Source: Gammaproteobacteria bacterium
Lineage (GTDB): Bacteria; Pseudomonadota; Gammaproteobacteria; Xanthomonadales; Wenzhouxiangellaceae
Direction of reading: 5' to 3'
Assembly: GCA_003561495.1 (NCBI GenBank)
Contig: PWWM01000255.1
Span: 1 to 5,488 of the forward strand
Length of the DNA: 5,488 bases
The notes beneath the pieces are model-generated. The model did no database searches, was not told the origin of the DNA, and saw nothing but the letters and a program-made list of their open reading frames with translations. Position numbers and translations under genes: made by a program. Below are positions 1 through 3,117 of the stretch, one piece after another; the first letter of the stretch is position 1; each line of letters opens with the position of its first letter.

Positions 1-141
1 GCCTTGTTCGAAGAGCTCAACCGCGAAGGGGTGACCGTGGTGCTGGTCACTCACGAGGAAGAAATTGCCGCTCATGCCCGCCGCATCATTCGCTTTCGCG
101 ATGGGCGCATCATTGAAGACTCTGATCGGAGCCGCTCATGA
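1..141 (+). CDS. ABC transporter ATP-binding protein, C-terminal end (partial, MacB/LolD type)
   Basis: The window opens inside this gene; only the last 46 residues are visible. They read as the end of an ABC ATPase domain: an amphipathic helix (ALFEELNREG), the strand VTVVLVTH carrying the switch (H-loop) histidine at visible residue 18, a short helix (EEEIAAHARRII), and the closing strand-turn RFRDGRIIED found at the end of LolD/MacB-class ATPases. Walker A, the signature motif and Walker B would lie upstream of the window. The stop codon (139-141) overlaps the start of the permease gene in an ATGA arrangement, which indicates translational coupling and a shared complex. The product should hydrolyse ATP on the cytoplasmic face of the inner membrane to drive the MacB-like permease. 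The family call is firm; the substrate cannot be told. Unlike E. coli MacB, ATPase and permease are separate polypeptides here. Confidence 0.93.
   Translation, partial: ALFEELNREGVTVVLVTHEEEIAAHARRIIRFRDGRIIEDSDRSRS
128..131 (+). promoter_or_regulatory. Ribosome binding site (GGAG) for the permease gene
   Basis: GGAG sits 6 nt before the ATG at 138, inside the last codons of the ATPase gene. This supports the 138 start over the next in-frame ATG at 186, which has no comparable purine run before it. Confidence 0.6.
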
Positions 142-1442
142 GTACCACCGCCGAAACCCTTCCCGGTTCTGAACCTGATGAGCAAATGAGCCGTCCCGCC
201 CGGCCAGGCGTGCAGCTTTCGGGTAGCCTGGCCATAGCCATCAAGGCGATTCGGACCAATTCGGTGCGCAGTTTTCTGACCATGTTGGGCATCATCATCG
301 GCATCGGCGCGGCCATCGTGTCAGTCTCGATTTCGCAAGGCGCCGGTCAGCAGCTCCAGGAACAGATCCAGAGTTTCGGCACCCATGTGCTTCAGGTTCG
401 CCCCGGCGCCGGCATGTGGGGCGGTCGCCGCCAGGGTGCGGGTACGGCCCGAGTGCTGACCGATCGCGATGTCGAGGCCTTGAGAGAAATGAGCAATCTG
501 GTCGAGGCCGCCTCGGGCCGACTCCAGACCGGTGTCACCCTGGTCAGCGGCGGGCGCAATTGGTCGACCTCGGTGGTCGGGGTGGGCGCAGATTTTTCAC
601 GGGTGCAGGACTGGCCGATCGTTGACGGTCGCAATTTCACCGACGCCGAAGCGCGCTCCGGCGGCAAGGTGGCCATTGTCGGCCAGACCGTGGTTCGCGA
701 GCTGTTCGGTGGCGGCGATCCCATCGGCGCGCGTCTGCGAATCAACCGTACGCCGGTCACTGTGATCGGTGTACTGGAGGGTCGCGGCGCTTCCGGCTGG
801 GGCCAGGACCAGGACGATACGGTCTGGATGCCGATCGAGACGGTGCGCACCCGCATCTCAAGAACCTCGAGCAATGTTGCCGACAATGCCGGCACCGTAT
901 TTCTCAAGGTCTGGGATGATCTGGATGTTCTGGAAGTCCAGGACGAGATTGAAGATATGCTCAGGGTCAGGCGAGGCATTCAACCGGGGGCCGAGGATGA
1001 CTTTGTCGTCATCAACTTCGCCGAGTTCATCCGCGCCCGCAATGAAACCGAAAGCCTGCTGGGCTTTCTGCTGGCCGCGTTCTCGGCCACCTCGCTGATT
1101 GTCGGCGGAATCGGGATCATGAACATCATGCTGGTTTCGGTGACTGAACGGACCCGTGAAATCGGCCTGCGTCGTGCCGTCGGCGCCCGTCGCCGGGACG
1201 TGCTGACCCAGTTTCTGGTCGAAGCGACCGTGCTGGGTTTGCTGGGCGGTCTGATCGGGATGCTGCTGGGCGTGGGAGGGACCTACCTGGCTGCCCACCT
1301 GGGCGAATTCCCGATTCTGATCAGTCCCGTGACCCTGGTCGGCGCGGTGGTCGTGGCCATCTTCATCGCCGTATTCTTCGGCTACTACCCGGCCAGAAGG
1401 GCTTCCCGTCTCGATCCCATTGAAGCCCTGCGGTTCGAATAG
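138..1442 (+). CDS. MacB/FtsX-family ABC transporter permease
   Basis: This complete 434-residue protein has the four-helix layout of MacB-type permeases. A cytoplasmic N-terminus of about 45 residues leads to TM1 (about 46-66, LTMLGIIIGIGAAIVSVSI). A large periplasmic MacB_PCD domain follows (about 67-305). The FtsX domain then holds TM2 (about 307-334, with GGIGIMNIMLVSV), the coupling segment TERTREIGLRRAVGARRRDV (335-354), TM3 (about 358-382), TM4 (about 396-416) and the hallmark end GYYPARRASRLDPIEALRFE. In known members this class does not pump substrate through the membrane. It passes ATPase movement to the periplasm, extruding substrates through an adaptor and outer-membrane channel or extracting lipoproteins. 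The tail motif and overall length favour the MacB/YknZ-type branch over LolC/E. Export of a peptide, antibiotic or lipid is possible, but nothing in the window identifies the cargo. The first ~27 residues are hydrophilic and lack family similarity. The gene is translationally coupled to the ATPase gene, and the adaptor (MacA-like) gene is probably upstream of the window. Confidence 0.95.
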   Translation: MSTTAETLPGSEPDEQMSRPARPGVQLSGSLAIAIKAIRTNSVRSFLTMLGIIIGIGAAIVSVSISQGAGQQLQEQIQSFGTHVLQVRPGAGMWGGRRQGAGTARVLTDRDVEALREMSNLVEAASGRLQTGVTLVSGGRNWSTSVVGVGADFSRVQDWPIVDGRNFTDAEARSGGKVAIVGQTVVRELFGGGDPIGARLRINRTPVTVIGVLEGRGASGWGQDQDDTVWMPIETVRTRISRTSSNVADNAGTVFLKVWDDLDVLEVQDEIEDMLRVRRGIQPGAEDDFVVINFAEFIRARNETESLLGFLLAAFSATSLIVGGIGIMNIMLVSVTERTREIGLRRAVGARRRDVLTQFLVEATVLGLLGGLIGMLLGVGGTYLAAHLGEFPILISPVTLVGAVVVAIFIAVFFGYYPARRASRLDPIEALRFE

Positions 1443-1479
1443 GAAGTCGGCTCAATCCGGTACTTGCAACTTTCTCCGG

Positions 1480-1493
1480 GTCCAGAGTTGGAC
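1480..1493 (+). terminator. Weak hairpin after the permease gene, possible terminator
   Basis: A perfect 5-bp stem (GTCCA/TGGAC) with a 4-nt loop GAGT lies 37 nt after the permease stop and is followed by GCTTTCT. The stem is short and the T-run is broken, so it is at best a poor intrinsic terminator. No better candidate for the + strand operon was seen in this gap. Confidence 0.2.
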
Positions 1494-1558
1494 GCTTTCT
1501 GATGATAGTTACGATGACCGTTGCCGCTGTGTTGGTAAAGAGTGAGGGGTATGGAGAA

Positions 1559-1775
1559 GCATCGGGTGGTATCCGACCGATCACGGCCTGACCGGGTGAA
1601 CGCCTGAGTCGATATTTTCGTGTTTGGTGGCCTTGGGGTCGGTAACGTCTGCGAGTTGCCGATAGCAAGGGGAGTGGCTTCGATCTTAAGATCGGTGGCA
1701 TCGAGGGTCCGGGTAGAACTTACTGCCCGCCGCCGCACCCGGTCAGTCCGTGATCGGTCAAATACCACCCAATGC
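1559..1775. repeat. 217-bp element bounded by 40-bp inverted repeats (MITE-like or structured RNA)
   Basis: The left arm is 1559-1598 and the right arm 1736-1775. The reverse complement of the right arm matches the left arm at 36 of 40 positions, with differences at 1563, 1573, 1574 and 1587. The arms enclose 137 bp that themselves contain hairpins. Read as minus-strand RNA, three of the four mismatches become G-U pairs, so 39 of 40 positions could pair; read as plus-strand RNA they are C-A mismatches. Outside the arms similarity stops at once, and I see no target-site duplication. It could be a small non-autonomous transposable element (MITE), the stem of a non-coding RNA, or a relic of a larger element. 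No transposase is present. The repeat itself is certain; its nature is inference. Confidence 0.8.
1631..1729. other. Nested hairpins inside the inverted-repeat element
   Basis: Three structures lie between the 40-bp arms. (1) At 1631-1670, CCTTG pairs with CAAGG and TCGGTAAC with GTTGCCGA (one G-T wobble), separated by a 3x3 internal loop, with an 8-nt apical loop: 13 pairs in all. (2) 1681-1694 is a perfect 14-bp palindrome, CGATCTTAAGATCG, which may be a dimeric protein site rather than a hairpin. (3) At 1710-1729, CGGGTAG pairs with CTGCCCG (one G-T wobble) around the loop AACTTA. The wobbles in (1) and (3) favour the plus strand, while the long outer stem favours the minus strand, so the transcribed strand is undecided. 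Confidence 0.5.
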
Positions 1776-1805
1776 GACAGTTAGGAGTAGATTGAAAGTC
1801 AAGCG

Positions 1806-1840
1806 GTGGCGGGCAAGGCGACTCGTCGCCCAGCCCCCAC
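1806..1840. other. 35-nt imperfect hairpin
   Basis: The stem is GTGG + GGGC + GGCGA pairing with TCGCC + GCCC + CCAC (13 bp). It is interrupted by a one-base bulge at 1810 and a 2x2 internal loop, and closed by the tetraloop CTCG. It lies between the inverted-repeat element and the terminator. It has no T-run on either side, so it is not an intrinsic terminator. It resembles a REP/palindromic-unit sequence in size, but only one copy is visible. Confidence 0.5.
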
Positions 1841-1879
1841 ACCCCGGGTTCCCCAAATCCACAAGATGAAGACAAGCCT

Positions 1880-1908
1880 AAAAAAAATCCCGGACCAAGG
1901 CCCGGGAT
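1880..1908 (-). terminator. Rho-independent terminator of the secreted-protein gene
   Basis: Read on the minus strand, a 7-bp stem (ATCCCGG/CCGGGAT, 1902-1908 with 1887-1893) with an 8-nt loop is followed directly by an eight-T run (the A-run 1880-1887 on the plus strand). It begins 36 nt past the stop codon of the gene ending at 1945. There is no T-run on the plus-strand side, so it acts in one direction only. Confidence 0.85.
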
Positions 1909-1944
1909 CATGGTTGATACATTTATAGTTATTGGAATGCGTGT

Positions 1945-2751
1945 TCAGTCCTCGCCGTTTTCATCGTCGTCCGGGTCATCTTCATCGTTCTCATCGTCGT
2001 CCTCCAGCTCGGAGTGGACATAGAACATGCCTTCTTCCCCGAACAGGTAGTCATCGGGAGTCCATTCCAGCATTTCTCCCTCGATGCAGTCGACGTGTTC
2101 GTCGATGACCAGAGCCAGGGTAGCCTCTTCCTCGTGCTCATCATAGGCCGCCGGCAGGTCGGTGGCAATGTCGAAGGCATCCTGAATGTGTAGGTCGCCG
2201 TCTTCATTGACCATGCCGGTACCAAGACAGAGGACGCCCGGTGAAGGCAAAGGCTCCGGCTGATAGGTTAGCGTGTAAACGTCACCCGGCTCCAGTTGCT
2301 TGCCGTTGAATACGAAATCGAACAGCGGCGCGGTCCAGCGATACATCATCCGGCCCCAGGCGCCATCCTCGACGACTTCGTCGGTTTCGCTGTCGATCTG
2401 GATGAAATTCAGGTGTGCAATGCTGGACAGTCCGGCCTGTCCATTCGGGCCTTCACCCACGCCGGGAGCCGAACAGAAGTCAGGGACACCATTGCCATTA
2501 TTGCCGTTATCGTCATAATCATCATCATCGTCCCCGCCAGCATGCGGAGGGGGACCGACATCATCGGGTGGACCGGGATCATCGGGTGGGCCGACATCCG
2601 GTGGTGGCCCTGGCGGCTGGAATGGGCCGCCAAACGGCCCGCCGGGCCCACCGGGACTGGATGGCATCGACTGTGCCAGCGCTTGCGCGCCGAACAGGGC
2701 CAGGCCCAGGGAAAATATCAGGGAGAAAAAGAAGGGGGTCTTTCGTTTCAT
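1945..2751 (-). CDS. Secreted protein with Pro/Gly/Asp-rich linker and acidic C-terminal tail, function unknown
   Basis: The protein has 268 residues. The start at 2751 is chosen because it opens a good Sec signal peptide (MKRK, a hydrophobic core at about 7-22, then AQALAQ, likely cleavage after A26) and has GAGAGG 7 nt upstream. The frame is open for 49 more codons upstream, but these would bury the signal peptide. The mature protein has four parts: a Gly/Pro/Phe-rich stretch (31-50); a GPPDD-type linker running into Asp and Asn/Gly tracts (48-88); a globular domain (about 90-248); and a tail made almost wholly of Asp/Glu/Asn (249-268). There are three cysteines (C93, C175, C222). The globular domain has recognisable blocks: GAWGRMMY (130-137), FDFVFNG (144-150), YTLTYQPEP (159-167), GVLCLG (172-177), TDLPAAYD (197-204), WTPDDYLFGE (230-239). 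From memory this pattern resembles a domain repeated in secreted proteins of methanogens and some bacteria (FDFVFNG... YTLIYYPDPWP... LICLG...), but no function is known to me. The acidic tail and Asp tracts suggest Ca2+ binding or a soluble extracellular role; this is inference. A strong terminator follows, and a CRP-type promoter precedes it. Confidence 0.85.
   Translation of the reverse strand: MKRKTPFFFSLIFSLGLALFGAQALAQSMPSSPGGPGGPFGGPFQPPGPPPDVGPPDDPGPPDDVGPPPHAGGDDDDDYDDNGNNGNGVPDFCSAPGVGEGPNGQAGLSSIAHLNFIQIDSETDEVVEDGAWGRMMYRWTAPLFDFVFNGKQLEPGDVYTLTYQPEPLPSPGVLCLGTGMVNEDGDLHIQDAFDIATDLPAAYDEHEEEATLALVIDEHVDCIEGEMLEWTPDDYLFGEEGMFYVHSELEDDDENDEDDPDDDENGED
2557..2610 (-). repeat. Three 18-bp in-frame repeats coding GPP[D/P]D[V/P]
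   Basis: Three consecutive 18-bp units encode GPPPDV, GPPDDP and GPPDDV (residues 48-65 of the secreted protein). Units 2 and 3 share the core ATCATCGGGTGG on the plus strand. The array lies in the linker between signal peptide and globular domain, where copy number could vary by slippage without breaking the frame. Confidence 0.8.
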
Positions 2752-2758
2752 GGCGTTT

Positions 2759-2764
2759 CCTCTC
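2759..2764 (-). promoter_or_regulatory. Ribosome binding site deciding the 2751 start
   Basis: GAGAGG on the minus strand lies 7 nt before the ATG at 2751. It fixes the start of the secreted protein at the signal peptide rather than at the longer in-frame extension reaching 2898. Confidence 0.7.
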
Positions 2765-2877
2765 GGTTTCAGTCTTGCGGCGCACCTTGGAATGCGCATT
2801 GGACATTGACGGAGTGCCGGGCAACGAGTCCCCTTCGCATCATCCTCGTGACCGGCAACTGCCGACCTCGAAACTTC

Positions 2878-2921
2878 ACGATAGCATGAAGTGAGCATTC
2901 AAGTCTGTGATGCAGCTCACC
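2878..2921 (-). promoter_or_regulatory. Predicted CRP/Clp-dependent promoter of the secreted-protein gene
   Basis: TGTGA-N6-TCACC at 2906-2921 matches the CRP (Clp in Xanthomonads) consensus TGTGA-N6-TCACA at nine of ten conserved bases. Downstream in the minus direction, TGCTATCGT (2886-2878) is an extended -10 (TGn then TATCGT). A start point at 2871-2872 would place the operator centre at about -41.5 to -42.5, the class II activator position, where a good -35 is not needed. None is seen. The leader would be about 120 nt. The site also lies in a GTGAGC/GCTCAC inverted repeat (2891-2896 and 2915-2920). The promoter is a prediction from spacing and motif only. Confidence 0.45.
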
Positions 2922-2937
2922 TTTTTCGTGATTGGGC

Positions 2938-3033
2938 TCATTCCTCAACCGGAGGCGGTTCTTTCAGGTACTTCTCGAAGTTCGACTTGGTGTGGGCCAT
3001 GGTGAAGGCCTGCGGCGGTTTGCCTTCTAACAT
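2938..3033 (-). CDS. Possible 31-residue ORF or gene remnant
   Basis: This short frame starts at ATG 3033 (the frame is open back to a stop at 3061-3063, with a possible GTG at 3057) and ends with TGA at 2938-2940. The peptide includes GKPPQAFTMAHTKSNFEKYL and ends in PPPVEE. Codon third positions are about three-quarters G/C, as in the real genes nearby, and residue choice looks natural, more like the tail of a larger enzyme than random sequence. I see no good ribosome site, only GGATGG a few bases before the ATG. It lies between the end of the peptidase gene and the promoter of the secreted-protein gene. It may be a genuine small protein, the decayed 3' end of a lost gene, or chance; I do not recognise it. 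Confidence 0.25.
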   Translation of the reverse strand: MLEGKPPQAFTMAHTKSNFEKYLKEPPPVEE

Positions 3034-3092
3034 GCAGCCATCCAATCGGGATTTCACCCATCATCCGTGACTCACCCAGCCCGGTCAAGTGC

Positions 3093-3117
3093 GAACCCGG
3101 CCTTAGCGGCCGAGTTC
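3093..3117 (-). other. Hairpin spanning the peptidase stop codon
   Basis: Nine of ten stem positions pair (GAACCCGGCC against GGCCGAGTTC, one mismatch), leaving a 5-nt loop that contains the TAA stop (3103-3105). No T-run follows on the minus strand, so it is not a standard intrinsic terminator. It might protect the mRNA 3' end or simply be chance in GC-rich sequence. Confidence 0.35.

Larger units (their letters stand above)
1443..1944. other. Non-coding, structure-rich region between convergent genes
   Basis: These 502 bp separate the end of the permease gene from the end of the secreted-protein gene. I find no convincing protein gene. Two minus-strand frames stay open for more than 100 codons (1363-1701 and 1385-1768), but they overlap each other and run into the permease gene. 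They lack a ribosome site, and their translations show no domain pattern. The content is a weak hairpin (1480-1493), a 217-bp inverted-repeat element (1559-1775) with inner hairpins, another hairpin (1806-1840) and the terminator of the minus-strand gene (1880-1908). Confidence 0.7.

Noticed and set aside
392..979. Minus-strand frame of 195 codons opposite the permease gene
   Set aside because: It is a shadow of the MacB-type periplasmic domain, with Ser/Arg/Pro-rich translation and no motif.
1443..1944. CRISPR array, tRNA or integron attC site in the intergenic region
   Set aside because: There are no regularly spaced direct repeats, no tRNA cloverleaf with a recognisable T-arm, and no attC core sites. 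The repeats present are inverted, not direct.
2296..2889. Plus-strand frames of 159-197 codons opposite the secreted-protein gene
   Set aside because: They are antisense to a gene with signal peptide, ribosome site, promoter and terminator. Runs of Ile and His in them come from the opposite-strand Asp codons.
2752..2898. 49-codon N-terminal extension of the secreted protein
   Set aside because: It would place the signal peptide internally and would start upstream of the predicted transcription start. A good ribosome site precedes the ATG at 2751.
2891..2926. GTGAGC-N18-GCTCAC followed by CTTTTT as a plus-strand terminator
   Set aside because: The stem is only 6 bp with an 18-nt loop and no plus-strand gene lies upstream. 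The CRP-type operator explains part of the symmetry better.
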